Source of the DNA: Liolophura sinensis
Taxonomy: Eukaryota; Mollusca; Polyplacophora; Chitonida; Chitonidae
Assembly: GCF_032854445.1 (NCBI RefSeq)
Contig: NC_088300.1
Location: 18,445,191 to 18,509,190 of the forward strand
DNA length: 64,000 nucleotides
Direction: 5' to 3'
Shown here: positions 1 to 10,175 of the stretch, piece after piece
Layout of the letters: each line of letters starts with the position of its first letter
How positions within the stretch are numbered: the stretch's first letter is position 1
Notes under the pieces: model-generated
Told to the model about the DNA's origin: nothing
The model's input: only the letters and a program-made list of their open reading frames with translations
The model's database searches: none
Made by a program: the position numbers and the translations under genes

Positions 1-285
1 GGCCGCCGTCGTATAAGTGAAATATAGCAAAGACTTTAAAAATGGCACTTGTTGCCGCCTCGTTTGGCGCTCAGCACTGACAGATTAGAGCAAGGAAATA
101 GGACTGTTTGGCCTGGTGTCAGTATATGTGACTGGACAGGGTGTCTGGTGTTTTCGGCAGGATACTTCAGTGACAGCAGCAATTTGACGGCACACATTCG
201 CACTGCCACAAAAAGACACAATATATGTGTACACACCTAACGTCATATGATTTATATAATTGTTAAGTACGACGTGAAACCCCGA
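1..285 (+). repeat. SINE tail piece followed by a second SINE-like family
   Basis: Bases 1-30 are the 3' end of the common SINE, cut by the window edge. Bases about 36-285 are a different element, found again inverted at about 5625-5905, ending gtacgacgtgaaacccc. ORFs across it are not genes. Confidence 0.6.
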
Positions 286-394
286 TCACACACACATATA
301 TGTGAACATGCAAACATTTCCAGTTATATAACAATTCCTTATTACCTCCATACGTACATTGGGTATGATTAAACTTATATTTTAATATAAGTAT

Positions 395-596
395 AGCGTA
401 ATGACCCAGCAGCCTCCCACCAATGCGGTTGCTGTGAGTTCAAGTTCAGCCGTACATGGGAAGGTCTCGCGGCAACCTGCGGATGGTCATGGCTCTACCC
501 GGTTTCTTCCATCATAATGCTTGCCGCCATGGTATGAGGGTAACATTCCTGAGTTCCGCGTAAAACACCAATCAAATCAATAAATGAAATAAATAA
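395..596 (+). repeat. tRNA-derived SINE, common family
   Basis: Starts inside the tRNA-like head (gcgtaatgacccagcagcctc) and carries the body (ggaaggtct, caacctgcggatggtc) and tail (gtaaaacaccaatcaaatc). Confidence 0.8.
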
Positions 597-715
597 TATG
601 AGCATCGATATAAAAAGACTACTGCATGTAGAACAACTAGGGTAACCAGAGCAACCGGTTGTGATAGTGTGATAGTTTGTCACATGTGTTAAATGGTCAC
701 ATGTAACCGGTAATT

Positions 716-941
716 TATTTATTTACTTGGTGTTTTACGCCGTACTCACGCATATTTCACTTATACGACGGGCAGAGCCCGGAGGAAACCCACCATCATC
801 CGCAGGTTGCTAGCAGACCTTCCCATTTACGGCCGGAGAGGAAGTCAGAATGAGCTGGACCTGAGCTCACAGCGACCGCATTGGTGAGAGGCTCCTGGGT
901 CATGACGCTGCGCTAGCGCGCTAACCAACTGAGAGCCCCCT
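716..941 (-). repeat. tRNA-derived SINE, common family, near full length
   Basis: Minus-strand copy with a tRNA-like head (GGGGGCTCTCAGTTGGTTAG, complement of 922-941) and A-rich tail. Imperfect flanking duplicates, tgtaaccggtaat and tgtaaccaatgat, look like an aged target-site duplication. Confidence 0.8.
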
Positions 942-942
942 G

Positions 943-1319
943 TAACCAATGATATTCTTGGTTATCAGTTATCAGTTTATTTCAACTGGAGTTTTATTGT
1001 AACTGTTCATGTAAATACTTAAATAATAAAAACTTGCATGGCTTAATCACAAAAAGGTCAAAAAATGCATTGGCGTTGATTACAATTCATTGTTCTTCAC
1101 TGTTCCAAAATGACTCAGATTTTGTGTTAAGACATTTAATAAACAATAACATGAAATGCGGAACGTGAATGCGAGAGGTGGAGGAACCAAGAAAAAACGT
1201 GGGGGAGGAGAATAATTCTTTCGCCTCCTCACCATCACTGAAGAAATAGTGGAATATTACATCGGATTATCGGTCTGTAAATATTAGACCTTAAGGTCAA
1301 CCTTCTGAATGTTCAGTAG
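943..1319. other. no gene seen
   Basis: AT-rich sequence between two SINEs; no feature supported. Confidence 0.5.
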
Positions 1320-1615
1320 TAGGCCTATATCGTCAGTCCTTAGAGAGCATGTAATGTGCCTCCTTGATGCAGGACGGATTTTCCGCTCTTTTATCTTGTG
1401 CTGCTTCACTTACACGACTTACCCAAGGTAAGTAAGGCGCCCCGCCAGAGCCATTATACTGACCCGGGTTAACCAGTCGTTGCACTATCCCCTAGTTACT
1501 AGTTACAACTTTCTCTTTTTTAAGGTCTTAGGTGTGACACGACCCGGGGTTGGCCCTGGATCTACCGCTCCCAAAGCGGACGCTCTGTCAACTGTGCTAT
1601 CCGAGCCGATTATTG
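1320..1615 (-). repeat. second SINE family (gtgagtgagtg type), 3'-truncated
   Basis: The tRNA-like head is at the right end (complement: ATAGCACAGTTGACAGAGCG, the A box). The body matches 5927-6290 (ttatctagtgctgcttcact, accagtcgttgcactatccc). Confidence 0.75.
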
Positions 1616-2625
1616 AGGTATATACATGCTACAGTGTACAGCCAAAATCCAGTGTCTCATCCTTTGAAGAATACCTTCAGATGTAGATTTTCATTAGTAA
1701 CAGTACCGTCGAAACTTGTATATAGAATATTTGCCACATTAAAGAAAGCAAGTCATTTCAGAAGTTAAAATAAAATTTTAACGTTATTTTCACTCCAAAA
1801 ATTGAATTTATTTATTAAAATGTTATCTTAGGTCAAATATGTATCAATTTCCAGTATCAAATATTGAGCATTAAAATAATAGATTTTACGATCTAAAATA
1901 TTATCGTTCAAAGGCCCGGATAATTTTTTGAAATCTGCCCAAGTGTGAGAACAATACATGATTTCTTTTATATATAAAAATACAATGAAAGATACAATGT
2001 TACATTTATCCAAATAACATTTCACTTTTATATAATCGGAACTGTAAAATACAGGTACTTTATGGCAGTAGAAAATGTATACAGACAGTACTTAATATCA
2101 CGCAAGCAAGACTAGATTTTTCCATTTTCTGTACACTCGAACACTCGACCTTAACTGAGCACCGTGAATGAAGTACAAGGTCATATGCAAATACAGGTGT
2201 ATGGCCGTGCACACAGCACCATTGTGAGAATGATAAAATAAACAGTCTTGTCTGCCCTGGAATAGGGATAGAAACGCTCGCTTTTGCCAAATATATTTCT
2301 GTCGGGTAAATCGATCAGCCATCCTGATAGGCAGATACACACGCATCTGTTTTACATATATATACTTGTGTATTTCTAAATTTTAGTCATGTATATTTTA
2401 CATCTATAAAATGAATTATCTACCTCGTGCCTAATATTGTGTAGAACATCTGCCCTCTTGCACAGCTGGGCGATTTCATTTCCATACAAAGTAATCATAT
2501 ACCAAAATACACTCTAAACTATAACAGAATTACAGTTATAATAAGTGCAAAATTTAATGACATTCTTATTAAATTCTCTATTTAAGAGAAATTTAATTCT
2601 CTTAAAGAAAGGGTATTTTGCAGAA
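1616..2625. other. 3' flank of protein A gene; no other gene seen
   Basis: AT-rich. It should contain the 3' UTR of protein A: a minus-strand ATTAAA at 2553-2558 is about 70 bases past the stop, and AATAAA at 1807-1812 is further on. Small ORFs here have no recognisable features. Confidence 0.4.
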
Positions 2626-2810
2626 TTAGGAATAATGCATATAGATAGCCAGCGCCAGAAGACCGGCTACTAATCCCCCTCCCGAAATACACGTGACAAC
2701 ATAGCACCAGTCCAGATCATACCGAATAGTGTTACCGAAGATGTCTTTTTTTCCGCCCAGCGTGTGGTAACTGGCCCCAAGAATGATGACACCAGTGATT
2801 ATAAAAATAA
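2626..2810 (-). CDS. protein A exon 3: end of TM3, second loop, TM4
   Basis: Codes for residues 112-172 and the TAA stop. The frame stays open upstream of this point (MDVGKCAKF...), but no AG there restores phase 1. The AG in GCTTGCTTTTCAG does, and follows a good pyrimidine tract, so it was chosen. The frame ends in a glycine-rich helix and a short tail, MHYS. Confidence 0.8.
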
Positions 2811-4532
2811 CTGAAAAGCAAGCCAAAACCATTACGTTAAACTTTGCGCACTTCCCCACATCCATTTGCTTGGTTTACGGTCATAAAAGTAACGTTTAGC
2901 ATTTTACCAAAACTACACGTGTCTCGCCAAGATGCAAGGATAGGCGTGAAATACGGAAACCCGGGCAGATCCACCATCTTATCAGGTACGTGACAAACCT
3001 CTGAACTGAGCCTTGCGGCAGAGGCGATGGTGCTGGATTCGAAGCCGCAACCTTAAGGGCTACATAGTGGTCTGAGATAAAAATGACATCCTGATATTTC
3101 TTATCTACTTTCCGTATGAGGATCAAGAAAGCAACGTCCTGATGTTCCTTATCTACTTTCTGTATGAGGATCAAGAAAAATTACCACCTGATATCACTTA
3201 TCTATTTTCTGTATGAGGACCAAGAAAGCAACGTCCTGATATTCCGTATCCACTTTCTGTATGAGGATCAAGAAAAATTACCACCTGATATCACTTATCT
3301 GTTTTCTGTATGAGGACCAAGAAGGCAACGTCCTGATATTCCTTATCTATTTTCTGTATAAGGGCAAAGAAAAACGACATCCTGATATCTCTTATCTATT
3401 TTCTGTATGAGGGCAAAGAAAAACGACATCCTGATATCTCTTATCTATTTTCTGTATGAGGGCAAAGAAAATAACGTCCTGATATTCCTTATCTGTTTTC
3501 TGTATGAGGGCAAAGAAAACAACGTCCTGATATTCCTTATCTGTTTTCTGTATGAGGGCAAAGAAAACAACGTCCTGATATTCCTTATCTGTTTTCTGTA
3601 TGAGGGCAAAGAAAACAACGTCCTGATATTCCTTATCTGTTTTCTGTATGAGGGCAAAGAAAATAACGTCCTGATATTCCTTATCTGTTTTCTGTATGAC
3701 GGCAAAGAAAAACGACATCCTGATATCTCTTATCTGTTTTCTGTATGAGGGCAAAGAAAACAACGTCCTGATATTCCTTATCTGTTTTCTGTATGAGGGC
3801 AAAGAAAACAACGTCCTGATATTCCTTATCTGTTTTCTGTATGAGGGCAAAGAAAACAACGTCCTGATATTCCTTATCTGTTTTCTGTATGAGGGCAAAG
3901 AAAACAACGTCCTGATATTCCTAATCTACTGTGTTTATAGGAAAAAGACAACACCATGCACAGCGGTGAGGATTCTTCACGGCGAGAATGTATGTACAGA
4001 TGACGAGAATGTATGAACAGGCATGTATGAACAGGTGTTGTATGAACAGGTATGTATGAACAGGCGTTCGAGGAACAGGTATGTGTGAACAGGCTTTGCA
4101 GGAGTAGAAGATTCATGTATGGGTGTTGTATCAAATATCAGTATATTCATCAGTAAATTATTAAAGGTACACCCAACTGAGATGAGTACAGTGTTACACA
4201 ATAAAATCAATTAATCAATCAGTCTCTTAATCGATAGTTAAATCAAGATTGAAAACCAAATATATAACTACACGAATATATTTTCATGAAAGGAAGAGAT
4301 TTTCGTGAGAGAAATATTTTGCAATAATCTGCAATACCTTTAAACTTCTCTGTCAGTCGTATCTTACCTGAGGCTATAGCAGACACCACAGAAGCTAGCA
4401 GCACCCACCGTTTGACATAGTCAGGAATTGTTCTGGCGAAGACATACGTCAAGAATATCATCACGTTTAGAGCACAACAGGCAAAGGCCAGTGTCTCGAA
4501 TACCACGAAGGCAACGTACCAGTCTGTGAAAC

Positions 4533-4572
<40 letters not shown>

Positions 4573-7326
4573 AGAGAAACAACTATACACCAGCTAGTAA
4601 TATTTAGCGATACCGATGACATGTTTAAACCTGAAGCTTGTAATTTGGACATATTTATTTACTTTATTTGTCTTTAACGCCGTACTCCAGAAGTTTTCAT
4701 TTGTGTGGCATTGGTCATCTTTAAGGGCGAAGGAACCAGAGTGCCTGTAGTAAACCACAGCCCTCAATGACAAATCTCCTGACGTAAAGCTGCAGTGGAA
4801 CCAGCCAGATGTAGATTCGAACAAGCGATCTCGTTCAATGGTCTGACAGCGAGTCTATTAAGTTTGAGGCGAATTTCGTTTGAAAATGAACAGTAAATGT
4901 AAAATGTATACATAATATGTAAACATTTTTGGTTCAAAACAATAACCATGAGTCATGGGGAACCATTCGTGTTCAGATAATAACAGTTTTCGCCGGTGTT
5001 TCTAAAGCTCCAACATGACTCAACTTTTGTTGACTCAACAAGAGTCAACATCAAGTTGAATGCTGTTGATGTAAGTTGAGTGTCCCATCCACACTACAAA
5101 TCAGATGGGTCAACTTTGTCCAACACTACTGACGTGAGTTGAACGGTGTTGAGCTGTGCTTTTTTTTTCGATAAATTGGACGGAAATCTCCATATTTTCT
5201 CTCCAATGCATGAGACACAAAGGCGAGCAGCCGGAAGAATCGTGTCGTGGGTTTATAGGCTGTGCTTATTGCCACGGCTGTTCGGCGTAGACGTCCCATC
5301 ATGAGACCAGTTTCTCTCTTTTGTCGCCCTTTTCCCCAGGTCGTGTGCTTTACGACGGTCACGTTATGTCTACACGCCCGCTGAATGGCTACTTTCACTC
5401 AACTTCACTCAACTTGTTGACAAAAAATACACATACACATTTCCGATTCAACCGTCATGGATAGTGTTGAGTGTTGTTGAACGAAATTGAGAAACCCGTC
5501 CAGACTACTCAACACGTCTCAACTTGTTCACTCTTGTTGAGTCAACAAAAGTTGAGTGATGTTGGATAGTCTGGACGGGGCTTTACACTACCATCATGTA
5601 CAAATAGATGTGTAAGTATGTATGCTTGAGGTTTAACGTCGTACTTAACACTTTTTCAGTCACATCGCGACGGGAAGTCATTAGGTGTGTACATATACTG
5701 TGTCTTCTTGTGACATGGCGAGTTCATGCCGTCCAAGTGGTGTTGCCTTTGAAGTATCATTCCGAAGACACCAGATATGGCACCCTACCCAGTCAGGTTA
5801 TACTGACACCGGGTGAACAAGTAATGTTTCCCTGTTCTAACCTCTCAGTGCTGAGCGTCAATAGAAAGTATCATTTTTTGCGATGACCCGACCAGGGTTT
5901 GATCTCGGTGTCTCCGGACTTCGAGTGAATGAGTGAGTGCTTTGGGTTTAACCTCGTACTTAAGAATTTTTCAGTCATATGACGACGAAGGAATCATTAG
6001 AGTGGATGTAAAGTGCCTCCTTGATGCAGGGCGGATTTCCACCGCTCTTTTATCTAGTGCTGCTTCACTGAGACGACTTACCGAAGGCAAGTAAGCCGCC
6101 CCGCCCGGGCAATTATACTCATACGGGTAAACCAGTCGTTGCACTATCCCTTTCATGCTGAACGCCGAGAGAGGAAGTTACAACTTCCTCTTTTAAAGTC
6201 TTAGGTGTGACTCCACCCAGGATTGACCCTGGATCTACCGCTCCCAAAACGGGCGAACTGTGCTATCGGGGTCGGTCTGTCCCGACTTCGAGGCAGACGC
6301 TCGACAAATTGATGTGGAATGGTTGCAAAAACTACTGCGTCTCTATAGAACAATATTTGAAAATATTGATGGTATGCATCAGCACTTGCAAAACAAAATT
6401 TGTCTGTAGAGAACTATAACATTAACAATTGTCTGTAGAGAACTATAACATTAACAATTGTCTGTAGAGAACTATAACATTAACAATTGTCTTTAGAGAA
6501 CTATAACATTAACAATTGTCTGTAGAGAACTATAACATTAACAATTGTCTGTGGAGAACTATAACATTAACAATTGTCTGTAGAGAACTATAACAGTAAC
6601 AATTGTCTGTGTAGAACTATAAAATTAGCAATTGTCTGTAGAGAACTATAATGTTAACAAATGTCTATAGAGAACTAAAACATTAACAATTCTCTGTGGA
6701 GAACTATAACATTAACAATTATCCGTGGAGAATTATAACAGTAACAATTGTCTGTGGAGAACTAAAACATTAACAATTATCTGTGGAGAACTATAACAGT
6801 AACAATTGTCTGTGGAGAACTATAACATTAACAATTATCCGTGGAGAACTATAACAGTAACAATTCTCTGTGGAGAACTATAACATTAACAATTGTTTGT
6901 AGAGAACTATAACATTAACAATTATCTGTGGAGAACTATAACAGTAACAATTGTCTGTGAATAACTATAACATTAACAACTGTATGAGAGAAATGACCTA
7001 GGATGAAAAATACTCATGTGGTATACGTCATACAAAACGACCATTTTATGAATTTTACAGCCTTCACATTCACCTCGTAGGCCTACCCGTCCCTTATTAC
7101 CTGCATGGTATGCTTATACCTGAATGGTGTGTTTATACCTGCACTTACCTTTCTGCGGGTTAACCCGCGTACAAAGGCTAAACTCACATTCCTGCCACAG
7201 TCCCCAGGTATCATCATCATGACGACTGCGTACCCAGTTCGGGGAAACGAACGCCGTTAACAACAAAAGAAATGACGAACAGAACAAAATATTAGCTACT
7301 TTCAAAGGCAGTTCTTTCGCTGCCAT
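2626..7326 (-). CDS. claudin/PMP22-superfamily four-TM protein A (3 exons, 172 aa)
   Basis: Joined from three exons, 7326-7149, 4523-4368 and 2810-2626, giving 172 residues with both introns in phase 1. Predicted membrane helices lie near residues 8-28, 62-88, 97-122 and 148-168. The first extracellular loop carries the superfamily signature: W31, then W41-G42-L43-W44, then C47 and C52. The second loop is short (about residues 124-146). Members of this family (claudins, PMP22/EMP, MP20) are plasma-membrane proteins, many in cell junctions; nothing here assigns this one to a subgroup, so the name stays at superfamily level. The start ATG has G at -3 and G at +4. Introns hold a 29-bp minisatellite, a MITE, a SINE and a 48-bp minisatellite. 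It diverges from a second gene of the same design at 18944-21291. Splice joins are inferred from GT-AG sites and phase; no transcript was seen. Confidence 0.85.
3073..3932. repeat. 48-bp minisatellite in protein A intron 2, about 18 copies
   Basis: Unit ctgtatgagggcaaagaaaa plus 28 bases (caacgtcctgatattcctta, tctgtttt). The left third is made of diverged units and the right two thirds of nearly identical ones. As 48 is a multiple of three, ORFs of up to 171 codons run across it on both strands; they are repeat artefacts. On the gene's strand each unit holds TTTTCTTTGCCCTCATACAG, which resembles a 3' splice site. Confidence 0.95.
4005..4098. repeat. short degenerate tandem repeat (tgtatgaacaggta)
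   Basis: About six copies of a 14-18 bp unit built on tgtatgaacagg, in protein A intron 2. Confidence 0.7.
4368..4523 (-). CDS. protein A exon 2: TM2 and start of TM3
   Basis: Codes for residues 60-111 (DWYVAFVVFE onward), phase 1 at both ends. The acceptor reads GGTTTCACAG after an uninterrupted run of 36 T on the coding strand, so the pyrimidine tract is a homopolymer microsatellite. The donor is CAG followed by GTAAGA. Confidence 0.85.
4534..4569. repeat. A36 homopolymer (T36 on the coding strand)
   Basis: Thirty-six A in a row, then gagagag. On the minus strand it is the pyrimidine tract of protein A exon 2, ending ten bases before the exon. Length will be unreliable in assemblies. Confidence 0.95.
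4650..4850 (-). repeat. third SINE-like element
   Basis: Begins tatttatttactttatttgt and gtctttaacgccgtactcc, like a SINE tail read from behind, and ends with a tRNA-like box region (gtagattcgaacaagcgatc). A related piece lies at about 20415-20560. Confidence 0.55.
4998..5590. mobile_element. MITE-like element with inverted repeats, no coding capacity
   Basis: About 590 bp. The arm actcaacttttgttgactca + acaagagt near 5017-5044 is repeated inverted and exact near 5529-5557. Outside it the right end reads gttggatagtctggacgggg and the left end keeps only a deleted version (aaagctccaaca). The interior is dense in gttgag/ctcaac words. No transposase ORF. It lies in protein A intron 1. Confidence 0.7.
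5625..5905 (-). repeat. SINE-like element related to 36-285
   Basis: Inverted relative of the first element in the window; shares the gctcagcactgag, tggtgtcttcgg and acacacctaatga words (on the complement). The 92-codon ORF over it is not a gene. Confidence 0.6.
5927..6290 (-). repeat. second SINE family, near full-length copy
   Basis: Left end gtgagtgctttgggtttaac, right end a tRNA-like head (complement includes CCGATAGCACAGTTCGCCCG and GATCCAGGGTCAATCC). The best copy in the window for defining this family. Confidence 0.8.
6399..6985. repeat. 29-bp minisatellite, about 20 copies
   Basis: Unit tgtctgtagagaactataac plus attaacaat. Variants (tgtgg for tgtag, cagtaac for cattaac) alternate in runs. 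In protein A intron 1, about 160 bp from exon 1. Confidence 0.95.
7149..7326 (-). CDS. protein A exon 1: TM1 and first extracellular loop
   Basis: Codes for residues 1-59 plus one base. Starts MAAKELPLKV, then a hydrophobic helix and the W-GLW-C-C loop motif. An in-frame TTG lies upstream, but the ATG at 7326-7324 is the first ATG in the frame. Donor is AAAG followed by GTAAGT. Confidence 0.85.
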
Positions 7327-8267
7327 GACATTTGCATGCCGTTTCAATAATCACAGTTGAGGAGTCAAAGACGACTTACAGACGACTCCGATGTCATCTG
7401 AGTTCGCCTTATGTGACTTATCCCGTCCCATGCAGCATGTGCAGCTCGGTAAAGCACATGGCGACTTCCTGATGGAACTCGGTCATTCGCCTGAGTGTTT
7501 GGCATGGCATGACACAGCTGGGTCGTGTTTTCATTTGGCAACATCTTTTCAGCTTTAGCTTCCGCGGTTCTGTTTCAAACATTGGAGAAGTGAAATCTGT
7601 GTTACCTTACTGAACCGATCAGTATGGCCCTTTGAAAAACACAATAAGTTAACCTAGAACCGTGGCACACATTTTACAGCATCGTATATCTGTCGTCTGC
7701 TCTAAGTACATGTACCAGCTGTCGCCTCGCGCTGTCTTGCCATATTTTATATAACAGGAATGTATAGGTAACACAAGAGTGTTAGGATCCTTCGAAATTT
7801 CCACAAAAATGTATGTCTGTTCAGTTAAACTTTGCTTTTTTATTAATTTTTTTGTTTGCTTGTTTGATGGAGGTTAAGTTTCAGTCAAATCAAGCAGGCA
7901 GGTCCCAATGACATTATTAAACTTTTAAGTTCTAAATAGAAATAATGATCGTTTGAATTTCGTTCCTGGCGATTCAATTGGAATTCTTCACAGCATCAAA
8001 AAGGCTGGATGAGAATTTACATTTTACATCAGGCTTTCGTTCAAAAACACGTGTTTGTTACGGGTATACATTAAGACATTTGTAAAGTACTATATTCGTC
8101 TTTTAAAACGGGTCTCCGAAATGTTGATAATTTGACAGCTCTCTCAGTCTCATCACATATATTTGTCAGCTACCTGACAGCCAGTTTAAAAAGATACTGA
8201 TAAATTTACCGCATACATGCCACTGAACGCCACTATCTTTTCGGCAATTTCTTTTTATCAAATAATG
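7327..8267. other. 5' flank of protein A gene; no gene seen
   Basis: Should hold the promoter of protein A. No TATA box, SINE or tandem repeat stood out. Confidence 0.4.
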
Positions 8268-8332
8268 TCGGCCGCCGTCGTATGTGAAATATTCCGGAGT
8301 ATGGCGTAAAACACCAACCAAACAAATAAATA
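8268..8332 (+). repeat. SINE 3' fragment
   Basis: Only the end of the common SINE: tcggccgccgtcgtatgtga to accaaccaaacaaataaat. Confidence 0.75.
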
Positions 8333-9353
8333 TTTTTATCAAATTTACTCCCCTTAATCAGAGGACCAGGGCCTTAATTGGGGCTACTTAGAGTGGAACT
8401 CGAATGGCCTGTCGTGGAGAGAGTGTGACACATTGCCCAAGCGTGAAGGTTTTGGAAGAGGCATGTTTAAATCCACGATAACTTTATCAATTACAAACGT
8501 CATGGCGGTTCAGTGCACGTGATTATATTCAACACTATCCTGAATGGTAATTCAATTCTGCACGTGCAAGACAAATCCGTCCAATGATGTTTGAGACAAA
8601 ATACGAGAGGAAAAAAATTCTCAGCCCACACCAGGTACGTGACAAACCATTTGACGTAAAATTATACGTCCTATCATGGGAGAAATCTTTACTTGAGCGA
8701 GTGTCTATAGGGTTAGTGGTCGCTTGTGAGGCAGCGTTGACAACTGTTAGGCCTATGCCTTGATTTTATTGCAGCTATTTAACTGCTTGAATCCGTCCTA
8801 ATTTCTCAGTTTTAACATTGTTTTGGAAATTCATCTTGAAATTATTGGCCTAAAACGTTCATAAACATCCCATTCTGAAGTGTGTTAGGTATCATCGTTA
8901 AATCAAATCTCAACAGACATATATAACGGAAGACTGAGTCAAAATACATTCATTTACTCTAGTTTACATTTTGAAGACAGTTAAATAGACTTGTATTGTT
9001 GGAATTCTGTCGTGGACTTTATCCACCATACATAGCCAGTGTGTAGGCAATCTGATTTCGAAAAAGTTTTTTTCCCAGTTTTAGCACAAATGTAAATATT
9101 TGAATAGCTCATATAACCCACAAGTAAAATGTGACTGTGATAATGCTCAAAAAAATTCATCAGTATAGGTTAATATGAAGAAAACTAATGTTATGTGACG
9201 TCATAGGCTGGTAGGACGGTCCATAAATCCCACATTAAAATTCAAACATTTGAATGTTTTCAATCATTTTAACACGTCTATTTGAATATGAGTAAAAGTT
9301 AGATTTAGTCTTCAACAATCTATTCGGTGCTGCTTACTTCACTTTTGGGTTTT
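8333..9353. other. no gene seen
   Basis: Unique-looking AT-rich sequence with stops in all frames at short spacing. Confidence 0.45.
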
Positions 9354-9452
9354 CCATCAGCCTGCGGATGGTCGTGGGGACCGCCCTCTTACAAGTGAAA
9401 TATTCTCGAGTGCGGCGTAAAGCACCGATCAAATAAATAAATACTTCAATTT
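9354..9452 (+). repeat. SINE 3' fragment, internally deleted
   Basis: cagcctgcggatggtcgtgg joined directly to the gccctcttacaagtgaaata tail, so the middle of the body is missing. Confidence 0.7.
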
Positions 9453-9877
9453 TGAGCTGCATTTCCTTTAAAGCTACTCGCAGGATTGTGGGAGTTATGC
9501 TTATCGAAGTGTGCTGTATGAGGCCCATTTTACACTATACAGCTCTTCTCCCTGTGATGTTACAGCCTGTGTGAAGCGAAACAAATCCAAACTCTTATAT
9601 AACACGTGCAGACCTTCAGGCTGGTTGAGCGGTGCTCTGTTAACGCCTGAAGAGGTAATATAAATAGACGACCTGTGCAAGGACTCCAATTACTGAGTTG
9701 AGGGCGATGCGACTGCTGTCTGCGGTCTTCTGCATAAGGTATTTGACTGTAAACATAAATCAGTTTAGTACATAGCATATTGAAAGGAAATGTTATAGTA
9801 TACTTATCCATCAAGCATCGCTCTGGCCATCATATCACTAAGTTATGCTCGGTAAACTGGGGACCACACTACCGGCT

Positions 9878-10175
9878 GGGGTGGAGTAGCGGATAAAGTG
9901 TCTATCGGAAGACGCGGGGTTCAGTCCAGAGTCGAGTATTACCTTAAATATCGGTAATCTTAGTACTACCTCTCTTGTCGCTTAGCATAAGAGGAATCAG
10001 TTAAGTACTGGTCGGCCCGGCATTGATATAATGTGACTGAGTTGGGTGTCCTGGTGTCTACGCCTTGCGTTCCAGTGAGGTAGCACTTTAAATATATCCC
10101 GCTTGCTGAAAGTAGACACCGTCGTGATATTACCGAAATGTTGTTAAAAGCGATGTAAAACCCCAATCAAAGAAA
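9878..10175 (+). repeat. SINE-like element with tRNA-like head
   Basis: The head ggggtggagtagcggataaa and ggttcagtccagag look like A and B boxes, and the end gcgatgtaaaaccccaatca like the tail of the other SINEs. A true tRNA is rejected because the arms do not pair. Confidence 0.55.

Noticed and set aside
3392-4016. ORFs of 171, 113 and 106 codons with 16-residue repeats
   Set aside because: Products of the 48-bp minisatellite; both strands are open for the same reason and no start context or splice support exists.
9878-9935. Possible tRNA gene (A- and B-box-like words)
   Set aside because: The acceptor and D arms do not pair, and the segment continues into a SINE-like body.
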